A DNA stretch of 64,000 nt from Sambucus nigra (GCA_949130495.1 OX422210.1:27969681-28033680); one strand, 5' to 3'; shown: positions 46,315-59,379, numbered from the stretch's first letter. Notes: a model not told the origin generated them from the letters alone. Made by a program: numbers and translations.

Positions 46315-46627
46315 ATACCACAAAGGGAGTAGCCTCCACTGCGGTCCTCATTCCTGAATTCAACTTACATTTTTAATTTAAACGCCACCTCCTGCTATCC
46401 TCATAACGGCCTTCCCTGGTCATCCATCATCATCCAATATATGAATCTCGGACGAACACGCAAAAGATTTACTAAAATCTTACATTATCGCAGAAGAACG
46501 AAAATCTCACCAGAGGAATTAACAATCCTAATCTTACGACTCTATGTCAAATCACAAGCAACGCATAAAACGTAGTACATCTGCATAGATTCCTATGGAC
46601 ACTAGAAACTGACGCTCTGATACCATC
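46315..46627 (-). other. 5' internal remnant and primer site of Tekay-like element 3
   Basis: The minus strand from 46627 reads GA then TGGTATCAGAGC (primer site, plus-strand positions 46614-46625), then GTCAGTTTCTAGTGTCC and further words matching 729-880 of element 1 (TTGACATAGAG, TTCGTTCTTCTGC). It is cut at 46314 by the Athila element. Only about 310 bases of interior remain. Confidence 0.85.
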
Positions 46628-48448
46628 TGTGACAACCCGCTTATTCAAATAAGAGGTGGCCAGCCTAATATCCCAATAATTACAGGAATCATAGATGGTC
46701 CATTCTTAGCATCATTGTCGTGAAAATAATAATACAAGATAACCACCCAATATTTGAGAAAACGGGTGTCAATTTACTTTGAAAATTAAAAGAAAACATT
46801 TTGACAATCCCATTTGAACAGAAGGTGAATATAAAAAAAAATTGTAATATGAACAATAATAATGCCACAAGTAATAGCCGAATAAGTTATTGGTTAACAG
46901 ACCAATACAACAGTTACACCGAGTAGTACAAATAACTATCACGGTATAAAGGTAAATGCAAGACTTGGGCAACACGCCCGAATGTTCAATATAATCCTAA
47001 CTAGAGTATACAAAAGATGAAAGCGTCTATAATACAAATCCTACAACATCTGCAAAAATAATGTAGCTCCTTGACACGGGTAGTGAAGGGTCATATCAGG
47101 CGCCATTGCGGCGGAGCACCTGGGCATAAGAGAAAACCATGCAAGAAAAAGAAATATAAACGGGTCAGGGCCCGTTTTGATATGATAAACGTGCAAATAA
47201 AATGCAAGATAATCATGAGTACTAAACAAATTAAACAAGTTGCATTCGCTCTGCAATAAGAATCATCCTCACCTCTCAACTAAAAACACGTCCTAACGTT
47301 ACACTAAGATAATTAGGAATTAAACTTCCCTTTGAACTAAGGTAATTAGCTCAACTCTAGGATCGTACTGAACTTACAATGAGGAGTACACATTGACGAA
47401 GAAAAATATAACTTGGTTTGTTTACTATGATTTCCTCTTCCATTTTACACAACATGGCTTATCTATACAGTTCCCTTTTTCTTTAAGAAACATATTTAAA
47501 GCAATTTATTTCACAAAATACTTTTTACCAATTCCGGTTGTATACCACATATCTTTCCATTTCCCTTTTTACCTCCAGGAAATATATTCAAAGCAAATTT
47601 ATTACCATAAATGCTTTAATACGAATAATGTCCCACATTATTCCGAATAGTTATATTTCATATATATAAAGATTCTAAGACCGCCCGTCCGGGTTTCCCC
47701 ACTGTGCGTGCCCCTAAATGGCAATCATCTTCTAGGGCCTATCAAACAAGATAACCTGGGCATCCTACAATGCGAGATGTCGGGAAGCGGCCATATACCT
47801 GCGATAGTGAGTCATAACCACACCCGAACTTACCTCACTTCGCAAAATAATCACATAATATAATAACCGGTCCTATGGTCGAGGACTATATTCACCCTGC
47901 ATTCACTAGCCAGGGCACTTCACCTCATGCGCGTAACTTCCCTTATGATAGCTATTTAGAGAGGTGTGTATAAGTAAATTATCATTTACCAAATTATTTT
48001 CTGATTTGAAAATATTCACTTTTACATTCTTAAAACCATTTATACTTAACCATTAAGTACCAATTTTGAAATATGCAATTCTTATTCACGAATTCACATT
48101 TTATTGATTATATAATCTCGAAGTGCTATTACCCTCACCCAAGTCTCCAAGAGTTAAAAACAATCCTATAAACCCTCAATGGTAATTTCCCTCAACACTA
48201 GTCTCCAAATATCCTAAACCACAGCGTCCTATTCTTCATTTGTTCTAAGCGAACTCACCAAATGACAACGACTCTAACTTTCATTTAATAAACCTCGGAA
48301 TAAGCCCCGTTCTAATCTAGGGTGATGGTCCCCCTATTATGAACTCCTAGTACTCTATATTACTTCCCAAGGGAAGGTTCCTAGGCCTTAAACCTAAAAG
48401 AAAAGGGCTAAAAATAAAACTAAAAAATCTCACAAAAACAGGGCAGCC

Positions 48449-48647
48449 AAATCGATTCGCCTAGGGCCGAATCGATTCGCCCCTGATTTCGAATCGATTC
48501 GCCCAAAAGCGAATCGATTCGGTGAGAAAAACCAACCTACTATCTCAGCCCGAATCGATTCGGCCTTAACCCGATTTGATTCGGTTTCCCAAACCTGTAT
48601 CCTCCCCTGCTAGCGAATCGATTCGTTGGGAAGGGCGAATCGATTTG
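48449..48647. repeat. AATCGATT palindrome cluster in the inverted LTR
   Basis: Eight copies: 48449 (AAATCGATTCG), 48469, 48491-48500, 48511-48520, 48552-48561, 48573 (GATTTGATTCGG), 48616-48625 and 48638-48647. Copy number differs from the six in the LTR of element 1. Confidence 0.92.
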
Positions 48648-49004
48648 CCCTGTTTGAATTGCCCAGTAAGGGCTACGGGTTGTATGAACCCTAAAATTCC
48701 CACAAACCCAAATATTCACTTCTCTCCACATTGGCAACTAATAACTAAATAAATTCACTCACACACAATGACTAACTAATATTTTCAACTTAGATCAAGG
48801 ATTAAGGGTTTAATACACAAAAATCATCAAGAACCCATTAAGAGTTAAAACCCCAAAACATAACTATCTACACAATTTATTCACACAAATCATACATATT
48901 TTCAAGTAAAAACTTGCCTCATGTTCGTAGTCTCGGATTCTCTTCCCGGATCAACGATCCCAAGCTCCAACCTCCATTTCTCTCCTTTTCTCTCCATTTC
49001 TCCC

Positions 49005-49006
<2 letters not shown>

Positions 49007-49036
<30 letters not shown>
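49007..49036. repeat. (CT)15 microsatellite in the inverted LTR
   Basis: A pure CT run, (GA)n on the element's sense strand. The related LTR has only an imperfect purine tract, so this is a lineage-specific expansion. Confidence 0.95.
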
Positions 49037-49046
<10 letters not shown>

Positions 49047-49559
49047 AACTCCCTCTAAGTTTAAAACATAAAATGAGCTCAAATGCTCAAGCAAGACTAA
49101 AATACCCCAATTTCAATAAGTCTAGCACTTAAATGCTATTACACAATTAAAAAGGCTCGTAACGGCATAATTAAATTATAACTAGTCGAAAATGCCCCGG
49201 AACCCAAAAATACTACTAGGCCCCTATTTCGACCATCTCAACCAATCTCGGACTAACCTACCCTCTAAATTGGTATCTGGAATGTCATACAATATTTCAC
49301 ATTCCGGTGTCACATTAAATTATTTATAATGGGCCACTCGGGATATAAGTCATAACCATCGTTTAAAGCACCACGACGCAATATAACACACACTAAAATC
49401 CTATTTACATTCACTCAATAGTAAATATGCAAAACTTAGTGAGTATCATCTCTTAAATCCATTAAAATAATATTCACCTGAACTACCATTATTTTGTGTA
49501 ATCATCCCACATTACAAATATATACAAAAATAATTAATCGAAAATCTGGGGTTGTTACA

Positions 49560-51448
49560 ACCGCCATTTCTATAAAGCGAGAGGAGAGTACACTAAGAAA
49601 TATGGGGAGAGATGCTATGAGTGCATGGGTGAGGATTACAAAGCTCACGAATGTGGTACGAGATTAAAGAGATGGGACAAAGACAAAGCCGCTTACAATG
49701 CCACTATTAGCAATACTGAGGTCGAGTCACTCGATTCCAGGGACGAATCACCGCATGGAAGTGACTTAACCACGTTCATGGAAAGTCACGTTAGTACACC
49801 GAGTACACCTTATGACAATGAGAAAGTTATTAAACATGATGATCTTAATAGTGTGTTTAGTCATTTCGAAGAGAGCAAGGTATATGACGATTTGAGTGAG
49901 GAAGAAAGTGGCCTTTGTCAAACCTATGCTGAGTTGTACACTAAGTCATTTAAAATGAAAAAGCAAAATAAAAATTTAGTGCTTAGGGTTTTAACGCTAG
50001 AGAGAGGGTCGAAATAATTAAGAGAGAGTGATTACTCAGTGAGAGTTTCTTTGGGAGAGAGTCATTTTGGTGGAAAGGGAAAATATAACTGGTACAACAA
50101 AGTGGCTAGTCATACGAGGGGTCTTCAAGATTTATTGGAGACTCTTGAGAAACTTAAAACCCTTGTACCCCAACTCGAGAAAAATTTCGAACGTGCCTAA
50201 GAGTTTAAGGTTACTATAGAGGATACATCAAATAAGGTATAAAAGATGTTCCTCGGTCCCTCTTTAGGTTTTAGGGAGAGGCAATGAATAGTTTACGATG
50301 GTGCCTCCACTTCCCATGACGCACCGAAACCGGTTCATACATCTACGGTGGATCCTTATAGGCCTCGACCTAAACCATAAAAGAAAGTTCAACCTAAACG
50401 AGTGAACCAAGGTAGATCCAAATAAGTCTATGTTTGCACTTATTGCAAAAGGATTGGTTGACTTAGGGAGTTTTGTTATAAGTTAGGAAGAACTAATTGT
50501 ACACATACTCTCGTCCATTGCTAAATCGACTTTGCTAGTTTAGAAAGTAAGTTGAGTTCCTAGTCGCCACTTATGAAAGTTAATGGAAGAATTTGAAAGG
50601 GTGTCTATGCCATTTGAGAACTCTTATAAAGCTACAAGTAGAGCTAATAATAATAAGGGAAAACAAAAGGTTACCTCCACATGGATACCTAAGCAAGACG
50701 ATAAAGCCCTTGTTATTCACGTTTCTCTCAAGATTGAGGATACTTCCTAATGGTATTTTGATAGTGGGTGATCTAGTCACATGATCGGTTTCAAGTCATA
50801 TTTTACCGACCTTGTGGATCGTAAGGAAGGCAAAGTCAACATTGGAGATGGTAGTAGGTCTAGCATTTAAAGATGTGGCTGTGTTGACATTATCGACTTT
50901 CCTAAGCTAGACAATGTGATGTAAGTCAAAGGTTTGAAAGTGAACTTAATTAACATAAGACAACATTACGATGCAAACTTTGCAATATATTTACTGGTTT
51001 AAGTGTAATATATATGATCAATCTGGTGAACTATTACTACAAGGAGTGACGATCGACAATAATTGTTATGGGATTATATCCAAGTCCTCTTTTCTGTGCA
51101 ACAATGCCATGGTCCCCTCTATGGACCTTTGGTATCAATGACGGGGTCATGTAAACTTGAGATATTAGTGAAGAAAGACCTATTTCATGGCTTACCATCG
51201 CTCAAGAAACAAACTTAAAAGGTTTGTGGTCCTTGCCAATGAGGAAAACAAATCAAGATCTCCCATCGAAAGTTGATTACCATTTTCACCTCTCGTGTGT
51301 TGGAGTTTATACATATGGATCTTATGGTCCCTACTCGTACAAAGAGCATAGATTAAAAGAGAGATACATTCCCGTGATGGTCAATGACTTTTTGAGATAC
51401 TCTACGTGGCATTTCTAGGAGAAAAATTCAATGCGGTTGAATTCCTAA
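49560..51448 (+). pseudogene. SIRE-like copia gag-protease-integrase fragment
   Basis: It starts inside gag (YTKKYGERCYECMGEDYK) with a knuckle at about 49613-49654 whose histidine position is tyrosine. The open part 49625-50017 continues the charged gag region. A second motif, CTYCKRIG, is near 50430. The protease reads TSTWIPKQD, then WYFDSG, stop, SSHM near 50757. LKVNLINI, DLWYQ.RGHVN and a C-x2-C word follow (GAG-pre-integrase domain), then YTYGSYGP and an RYIPVMVNDF stretch corresponding to the first integrase aspartate (VVDDFSRY). It ends near 51448 where a minus-strand LTR begins. Many stops. It is more complete than the gag-only element at 10626-16502, though from a different copy. 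Confidence 0.85.
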
Positions 51449-54041
51449 CAACAATAACCCCCATTTTCTCACGTAAAGGCTGACCAAGCACGATACGCCG
51501 AAGATGGGGCTTATTTGTCAATTAATGCCATTCTTAGCATCAAAATCATATAAAACATTTATTGATAAGACACAGTTGACTTTAAATTAAAATCCTAACC
51601 ATAATAAAATCCAATCAAGCATCAAACGTACGACAAATCCAATAAAATAGTCAATATTCCAAACCAACACAAACGTAAACAAATCTCGAGTTTATGACCA
51701 TAAAAATATATCAAATGAAATAATAACTAAAGCTAAAAATCACCAAAGCTAGAATCAATAAATCTGGAAAGTCTAATGAGAAAAAGGAGACTGCAATGCC
51801 AATACGTCTGCAGTCCTGCTATCCCTATCTAGGAGCACGTGGGGGGAGAAAACATTTAAATTTGGGTCAATGCCCTAGAGTTATAAAAATTAAATTGCTT
51901 GTTTTTATGTTGCAAAAGTACAGTTAAATCAAAGTGAGTGTTCCCATCGCCACTCTCACAAATAATACATCTCACCCCTTATCTAGGAACAATACTATTC
52001 GAATACCCATCCATAATCAGATCTGGATACAAAATGTAGTGTAACAAAGAATATGATTATGCACCTAACAAGTTAACGTGTTGATATGACATTTAATTAC
52101 TTTCAATTAATTATTTCCCAATTTATCCCTGACATACCACACATAAAAAGATAAGATCTACTATCATTCATTCCACATAATGTTGGGTTTGCATCTGTAG
52201 TACAATATTAGTCTAGGGAATTCTTCCATTTATTTAGGTAAATTTTATATATGTCATTATATATGCGACACTAAGGCATCTACCTAAAGTGTCTCGTTCG
52301 TGCTATATCGATGAGTCCGCAGGAGTCTCTTATCCAAAACGGACAAATAAAACACAAGCAAGTGGGGCGGTCCCTACGCAGTACACTAGTTCACGGCTCA
52401 TACCCAACAGTGACAGAGTATCCCAGCATCTACTCCTACCTCCTGTAGGTGGTGCTGCTACGTAGTACCTATAAAAAATAACCTACACAACGTCTAGCCC
52501 ACCTGTGTCGATGTGTGCTACGATCCTGAACGTACAATACTCCATACCGATAGGATCGTCCACGAAACCAGTATGTCACACACAAAATACAAATACATAT
52601 TTCTATATGTAAAGGTAAGTATACCAACCATTACACCATAAATTGGCCTCATCTACTGTCTAGACGCATACCATAATAATCTTCATTTAATAATTAATCT
52701 CCATGTAATTTATTAAATGGCCATCAATTAATTAGCACCATTGACCAAATAGTTAATTCAAATTGCTACCTTTATTAATGTCACTGCCTTTCCATTTTTA
52801 ATAAATTCTACGATTGTCCAAACATAGTTCTACTAAACCCGACAGCGGACCCCATGCCCGGATCCCCCATAAGCTGAATCGGTTCGGACCAGGAGGCGAA
52901 CCGGTTCACTCCTGGCCAACCAGCAGTTCTGCCCAGATTTTTATTGACTATGAAAATCCTATTTTCATCCCAACTAAGATCTCTATAGCTCCTTGCTCAA
53001 TATAATTTTGAATTCGAGTTTCCACAATGTCATTTAACCTCATAGGATCATTCATTACATGATTAAATATCACAAACAAATCCCAATTATTAAAATTAAG
53101 ACCATAATTAAGTTTTGTGTATTTTTAGATTTGCATACCCACACGTTACTAATCTCTACCACATGTAAGGAGATTTATCATCTAAAATTCAGACCTTTAA
53201 TATATTTAATGGTCCTGTAAGAGTAGTAAGTCATAAGAATTCCAATAGGTTTCAAGAACATGAATTTTCCAGCAATAGTCCATAATTTCTACCCATCCTA
53301 ATTTGGATTATTCTAACTTACTTTTATATTTTAAACCATCATAAATAAGATTTAATTCGTCAATTAATTACCATAAATTCAATATATCCAAAATTCTACA
53401 TGGAAATACATCACAATGATTTAAGAAGCATTTTTGACAAATAAAAGTAAGCAAGAAAATTATTGCCTTAATAGTGTTGGTTGATCCTTTGAATTCCCCT
53501 TGAATCTCCCTCTTCAATTTCTTGTTGTGGCTTCTTACCTTCTCTTTCTAAGTGGTGTAGGCTAGGGTTCTTAGATGTAACCTCCACGGAGTTATTAAAT
53601 CTCCTAATTTATGTAATTATCTTACTAATCCCGTTTTGGGTAATTTTCCCAATTTTTGGACCCCTAAATGGGCCCGAACCTGAAATCCGACTAGCCCAAA
53701 AGTTTCCCAACTTATATACCTATACCTCAGGACTATTTCTAAAGGTTTAAAACACCTAAACAAGCCCATATGACTTATCGGAATGCGTCCCAATTATTTG
53801 TATTCACGATTACACTTATAATCAAATCACGTATCGTTTATAAATTTTCTACTACACATGCGATGATTTTCTATCATAATTATTAGCATAAAAATATCAA
53901 TCACCCATGATTACGACATAATAACAATTTACTCGTTTGCTATTAATAAATTAAATTCATCGATTACATTTAATTTCTACGAGTTTTATTTTATTCCAAA
54001 ATTACAGTTTTATTTATCTTAGAAAAATACAGGGTATTACA
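51449..54041 (-). repeat. Tekay-like LTR, third family, minus orientation
   Basis: The minus strand begins TGTAATACCCTGTATTTTTC at 54041, a chromovirus-type LTR start. Near the other end it shows GATGCTAAGAATGGC (minus strand of about 51530), as in the last part of the LTRs of elements 2 and 3. The lower boundary is approximate, and no clean TGTCACA end is seen. AATCGGTTCGG and GCGAACCGGTTCAC (52877-52910) form this family's palindromic words. No coding is recognisable. Confidence 0.7.
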
Positions 54042-54468
54042 TGTCGTGTCCTATAAAACTAATTTGGTTTTTTCATATATATTCTGCAATACTTCGTATC
54101 CAACAGGGATTTCTTGTCATTTCACCACAAAACATTATCGTTTTGAGTCATACTGTTAGTAAACCCGTTGATAATGGTCTGCACTTAATCAGTCTTTATG
54201 CTATATAATCTTGAGAAGTACAATTTTAATTACCTCACATGGGAGGAGACAACTAGGACTAGGTGAGAACCTTAATATGCTATAATACATGGAAAAAAAT
54301 AGATGAATTCGTTAATTGACTAAATTTGACTATATATTAACATTATGTTACAAAACTAAGAAATATAATGATTTTCTTAAATACCTTTCTTTGTTTTTTA
54401 ATTCAACTCAAGTTGACACCCTTTAGTTTGTATCAAATGTCGGTTAATCTTACAATAATGAGCTATAA
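54042..54468. other. AT-rich stretch, nothing recognised
   Basis: I see no gene, repeat structure or element end here. It ends with the TAA target site (54466-54468) of the Harbinger element. Confidence 0.6.
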
Positions 54469-54736
54469 GAGTACCTCCAATACTCTAATTAAAATAATTA
54501 GTCTTTAAGTTGACACATCAGCAATTGATTAGATAATTTTAGGTTGTTAACGTTTAAAAGTGTGGACTCCCACAGTGGTTATTTTGACCCATAATCAAAA
54601 GCAGTATATCTAGCACAAAACTACATCGTTTTCACACTCCCATTATTACACGTCAACCTCAACCCGAGAATATCGAAACGATCTTTACAATTCCCCGCCG
54701 TAAAATAAGTGATCTCCATATTTTCCAACCCAGTTC

Positions 54737-56066
54737 ATGGGAAAACTTCTTTCTGTAGAAATGGATTACAATTTCTCTGAATGCTATCAACCCACCCTTT
54801 CATTTGATTCACAAAGAGAAACACAAATAGGATCTAAGTGTCAAAGGTCACAACCATTGGATTATGAGAGCCAAACCCAAATAGAATCGGAGAATCAAAG
54901 GAAAACACGAAAGCTTAACTATTCAGTCAAAGAGGATGCATCACTTGTACGTGCTTGGATAAATATTTCTGAAGACGTCTTGGTAGGAAGGGATAAAAAA
55001 AACTCAAAATTATGGGATCGTATTCTAGTTAACTTTCATCAGTTTCTTGGTCAAATCCCAGAAATAAATGGTCAATGATTGCAAAATCGATGGTAAACTA
55101 TTTCACATGATGTATCAAAGTTCTGTGGATACTACAACAAGGTTGGACGACTGAATCCAAGTTGTTGGAATGATCAAATGAAGGTAATTTTACTGTTTAA
55201 TAGTTAAAATCTTAATAATAGATCACATTGGAACTCAATAATTATTATACTGTGATTGTTTTGATTTAATAAAGTTATATATTTTTTTCTTGGCCAATAC
55301 ATTAGAGAAGACCAATTGTTTGATGATATGTACTTTTTAAGATTACATAATAAAAACACCTATTGAAAAGGATGGCAGAGAAACTCATTTGTTTTGCACA
55401 AAGTCTTTAGTTTTGGTGTAAGATTGTTTAATGTCTGCGCATTTTTTTGTTAGCTTGATGAAGCAAAAAAATAATTTAGTGAAATTTAGGGGCCACTACA
55501 ACCACGACCGACAAACTTTATAGGTTCAAATTCGAAGAATGTTGGAAACTTCTGAAGGATACCCCAAAGTGGAACAACCATGTTCTTGTTCGAAGCCACT
55601 TAAAAAATAGCAGGCTCAACATCACGAACCAATTATGTGAACGATATGGATCGAGCACCGTTACAAACTCCAACAACACCAAATCCCCCAATGAGTATGC
55701 TTCAATAATTATCGAACCAAACTTGGTGCGACTTGAAGGAAGACAGAAAATGAAAGCTAAGAGAAAGAGAGAAGCCAAAGATGATGAGGTCGGTTCTTAT
55801 TTAAAAAGTATCAATGACACATTGAAGGAAGCTACCATGATTGAGAAAGAGAAGTGGGAGGCCACGAAGAAAGAGAAGATTTAAAGACATTGAATCAAGA
55901 AATGAAAGTAATGAGTCAATCCATGGTGGGTCTTACACCGGAGCAGCAATCTAATTGGAGGCTTCAACAATCCATTATTATCCAGCGCTACAAGACAACC
56001 AGAGTTGTGCCAAATGCCGAGACCACAAATGCATTTGAATTTAATTTTTATTTAAATGAGGATTGA
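54737..56066 (+). pseudogene. Harbinger ORF1, Myb/SANT-like (two exons, broken)
   Basis: The N-terminal half contains NYSVKEDASLVRAWINISED and a KLWDRILVNFHQF-like stretch, the trihelix Myb/SANT-like domain of plant Harbinger ORF1 proteins. After stops at 55076-55078 and about 55106 it continues ISHDVSKFCGYYNKV and GRLNPSCWNDQMK, then a splice donor AAG/GTAATT at 55184. An acceptor near 55489 leads to FKFEECWKLLKDTPKWN and a lysine-rich C-terminal region (about 55728-55870). A frameshift near 55855 precedes the last part, ending at 56066. In active elements this protein binds element DNA and helps transposase reach the nucleus (family knowledge). The intron is inferred. Confidence 0.8.
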
Positions 56067-56214
56067 AGCTTGGATTATTGTGTTATTTAGTTTTATTTTG
56101 ATTTAGTTTCAGACATTAAGTGTTGGTGACTTGGATTATTGTGTTATTTAATGGTTTTTTTCCTTATGAATGGTTTGATTTATTATGTATGTTCACAGGT
56201 CTTATTGATTTAGT

Positions 56215-57102
56215 TTCAGGTGCTTTCTATCATGTATGTTTATTTACGATGTAGTTGCATGATGGAGCCTCACCCAAGATAATACCATCAAAAAGTTCAG
56301 AATTGTCCAAAACATTGAGATCATTATTAGTATCGGACATACCGAAAAAATAATGCCAAATCCAAAGGTTATGTGTTGCAACAGCCTCCAAAATGAGTGT
56401 CAGGACTCCAATCTTCCCATTAACGTGAGTCTTATGTCACCCAATTAGGCAGTTCTTCCATTTCCAATGCATGCAGTCTAAACTGCCAAGCATGTCGGGA
56501 AAGCCTCTGGTTTCATTTTCTTGTAGGATTCTCTCAATGTCTTTATCTGTTGGATTTCTCAATTATTTAGCCCCAAATATCTCATTGACAGCAATACAAA
56601 AATATTTCATGCATTGGATTGCGGTGCTCTCTGCAACTTTGAGATACTCATCACATTAGTCGGCTGTCATTCCATATGCTAACATTCTGATTGCAGCGGT
56701 AAACTTTTTCATAGATGATAACCCCAACTTCTTAGCAGCATATCAACGCTGTTGAAAATTCATTGGATTATGCTCAACAACATCACCGTGGATTCGCATA
56801 AAGAGTGACATGTTCATTCAAAAGAGTCGACGAAACATTTGATCAGAATATGTACAATCCTCATCAAAGTAATCCCTTTTTAGAATTTAATGTGCAGCGA
56901 TCCCATCATGATGAAAGTATCATCGTCCTTTTACAACCCCCCCCCCCCCTCCCCCGCACTTAGGTGTTTCTTCCATTGCCCATATTCGCTGTTGGAAGTA
57001 AATAGTTGTTGTAATATCAGCACCTCGATGTATTAATCTTACACAATTGTCATCTGATGATGATGAAGATGATGAAGAATTATCGTCATTTGAGGAAGGC
57101 AT
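56215..57102 (-). pseudogene. PIF/Harbinger transposase, truncated
   Basis: The proposed ATG is at 57102, followed by a serine-rich start and, across shifts, DYFDEDCTYSDQMFRRLF, MRIHGDVVEHNP and KLGLSSMKKFTAAIRML. The catalytic region reads GFPDMLGSLDCMHWKWKNC (first Asp), VLTLILEAVATHNLWIWH, FFGMSDTNNDLNVLDNS (second Asp) and NYIVNKH, the hallmark order of plant Harbinger transposases. The segment carrying the catalytic Glu is missing after about 56215. In-frame stops and shifts are present. A C-run at 56937-56949 encodes an artificial Gly stretch. It converges on ORF1. Confidence 0.88.
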
Positions 57103-57944
57103 TCTAGGGTTACAACTTTAAGGTGAGACTATCTGCATAAAGCAAAAAAAAAATTATTTATGTATGTGGAAGCAATCATATGATTATTAGCAAGATTAAT
57201 GAGTATAAAAACAAAGAAATTTTAAAACTTTTCAATTTCTTTCTGTACAAGAACTTGTACTCCCAAATGCAAAAAGCATGTCAAATGCAATTGGATCTTA
57301 AAACTTTTCTATATAAAAACATTCAATAATCTGAGATTGCTTTCTCAATTACTCTGTACTATGTCAGAATTTCAAAATTAATTTTTACATATCAACACCA
57401 ACAACTTATGTTAAGCTCTATGAGAACCAACAATACTTCAAAGAAAGGAAATAAAAAGATCAATCTTGTTGAATGGATTGTCCCATACCATCGGTGATGG
57501 TTCGGGGAATAAGGTAGGGGGAATATCTCAAGTATGTTGGCTTCGTTGAGTGCCGATGGCATGCACAACTCAACATATATGACATACAGATCTTCGTTTA
57601 ATCGTAGAGAGGAGAGAAAAAATTTGAGCCAGCTATTTTGATATTTTCCATCGCCGATGATCGTGCCAGAAACAATTGCCGATATATGGTGGGAACGGAG
57701 GGATAAACAAAGAAGTTTGAGAGAGTATAGGGTATGTTTTGGGTAGCTGGAGATAAGGCAAGTGGGCTTTACAGTATTTGATTATTATAAAAAGATTGTT
57801 AACTTTGATTATCCGTTAACTTAATTTGATTATTTGTGAAAGGATTGCTAACTTTTAATTAGATTGTTGGAGGGGTGTTTTAAAGGAATAGTGTTAAATT
57901 GGATTGTAAAAAGGTTTTTAATTAGGTCGTTGGAGATAGTCTAA

Positions 57945-59379
57945 CCCCCTACCAACATACTTCTATTCTACTGATTGAGCTGACATGGTGTGAGCTAAAC
58001 CTTTAGAACTAAATATTTAAGTTCTTAAAATGAATGAAATATTAAAATACTCTAGTTATATCAATAGAGCAAGGACAACAACATAAACCTGAAATATCTT
58101 GGGATGCAATAATCGGCTCATAGTCGTTAAACATCATTTTGCCAAGAAAATAAATTGATACACTAATCCAATTTGCTAAGTTCTCCTTACTCCCATATAA
58201 CACTTACAAACTTCGGTATGCGTAGACAAGAAATAACTGTAGTGAGGTCTTTTTTGGTCACGTCAACTTTTTTTTGCATTGGGAACGAAATTTTCTCTTT
58301 TTTTTCTTTTCTTTGGTCATATCATCTTCTTTTCTTTTCTTTTTTCTCTTTTTTTCTCTGTGAAGTCTTCTTTTGTTTTATTAACCTCAACTACATGTAG
58401 ACTCCACATGCCCTTACTTAGATTAAAATTTCACTAATTTTTTTCAATTAAAAAATGGAATCTCCATTGGATTGAATGTGAAAACCTGGTCCCACTAACA
58501 AGTACTAAAATATAAATTTTATGTAATATGGTTAGTTAAATTTGAATTAAAAATGATATCGTATGTACAAATTATTATTTTTATTTATTATCATTTATTA
58601 TTTATTTTTTCACATGAAAGAAAGATTTCACTCAATTTATATTATTTAATATTGCATAAAAAATAATAGAATCTAAAATAATATGAAGTTCATATTCATC
58701 ATCTTTCACTGGGCACACTAACACTAACTCTATACACTACATAACACTAGTTAGTAGTATAGTAATAGATCGATCGAGGTCAGATACTTGCTCGATCTGA
58801 ATTTCAAAATTTAACATATAAGTAAAGACATAGTAAATTACTTAGTTGTTCAATCTTAATTAGTTAATCTATGTGTCAGGTTTCGAAACCCGTCAGTATA
58901 CAATAAATATTGACTAATACAAGATTATTAAGTAGATATAAAAACAAAATCGAGTGAACTCCTTTTTTGTGAACTCGGAATGGACCTCAATAAATTAACT
59001 TAAAAAAATTGTAATGAAAGCAAAATCACGATGGCATTGGAAATGGAAACGTGGTCGGCTTGTCTTTGTTCCTAGTTATCAACTTGTATTACTCTTACTA
59101 TTATATTCAACATATTTTTTGAAATTAATTTACAAATAGTAAAAGGTTATATTTTTGTTACACTCAATGGAAGTCATGTGTCAGTTAGCTAGTGAGCAAT
59201 ATTTAAAAACATTTCACATAAAAGATGCATTGTAATCATTTCTATTAAGTTTTTTTAACAAAGATGTAACGATGGGTTTGATTGCAACGATTTTCGAAAT
59301 TCGGGATTAACAATTCCACTTTTGAAACATTGGATCTAAAATAAAAAAAAAAATCACCACAAAATTCAAGGTTAAATTT
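57945..59379. other. AT-rich intergenic stretch, nothing recognised
   Basis: It starts after the TAA target duplication of the Harbinger element. T-rich runs occur at 58255-58375. I see no coding potential, LTR ends or inverted repeats I can support. Confidence 0.55.

Larger units (their letters stand above)
46628..49559 (-). repeat. 5' LTR of Tekay-like element 3, minus orientation (2,932 bp)
   Basis: On the minus strand it begins TGTAACAACCCCAGATTTTCG at 49559 and ends GGTTGTCACA at 46628. It belongs to the same family as the LTR at 4637-7607: shared ends, a (CT)n/(GA)n tract at 49007-49036 in the position of the purine tract at 5107-5165, and the AATCGATT cluster. Open frames within it (for example 47041-47279) are incidental. 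Confidence 0.88.
54469..57941 (+). mobile_element. PIF/Harbinger DNA transposon, defective
   Basis: The left end reads GAGTACCTCCAATACTCTAATTAAAA, shown here as two parts: GAGTACCTCCAAT and CTCTAATTAAAA. The right end in reverse complement reads GACTATCTCCAACGACC and TAATTAAAA. These imperfect inverted ends fit the GAGNATCTCCAA type of Tourist/Harbinger elements. TAA flanks both sides (54466-54468 and 57942-57944), the 3 bp target duplication of this superfamily. Inside are a Myb/SANT-like ORF1 on plus and a transposase on minus, converging. Length 3,473 bp. The transposase lacks its C-terminal part, so the copy is not autonomous. Confidence 0.9.

Noticed and set aside
52296..52340. TCGATGAGTCCGCAGGAG resembling a hammerhead ribozyme core
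   Set aside because: The required CUGANGA core and the GAAA partner after stem II are not present, and the segment belongs to a region shared among Tekay-like LTRs.
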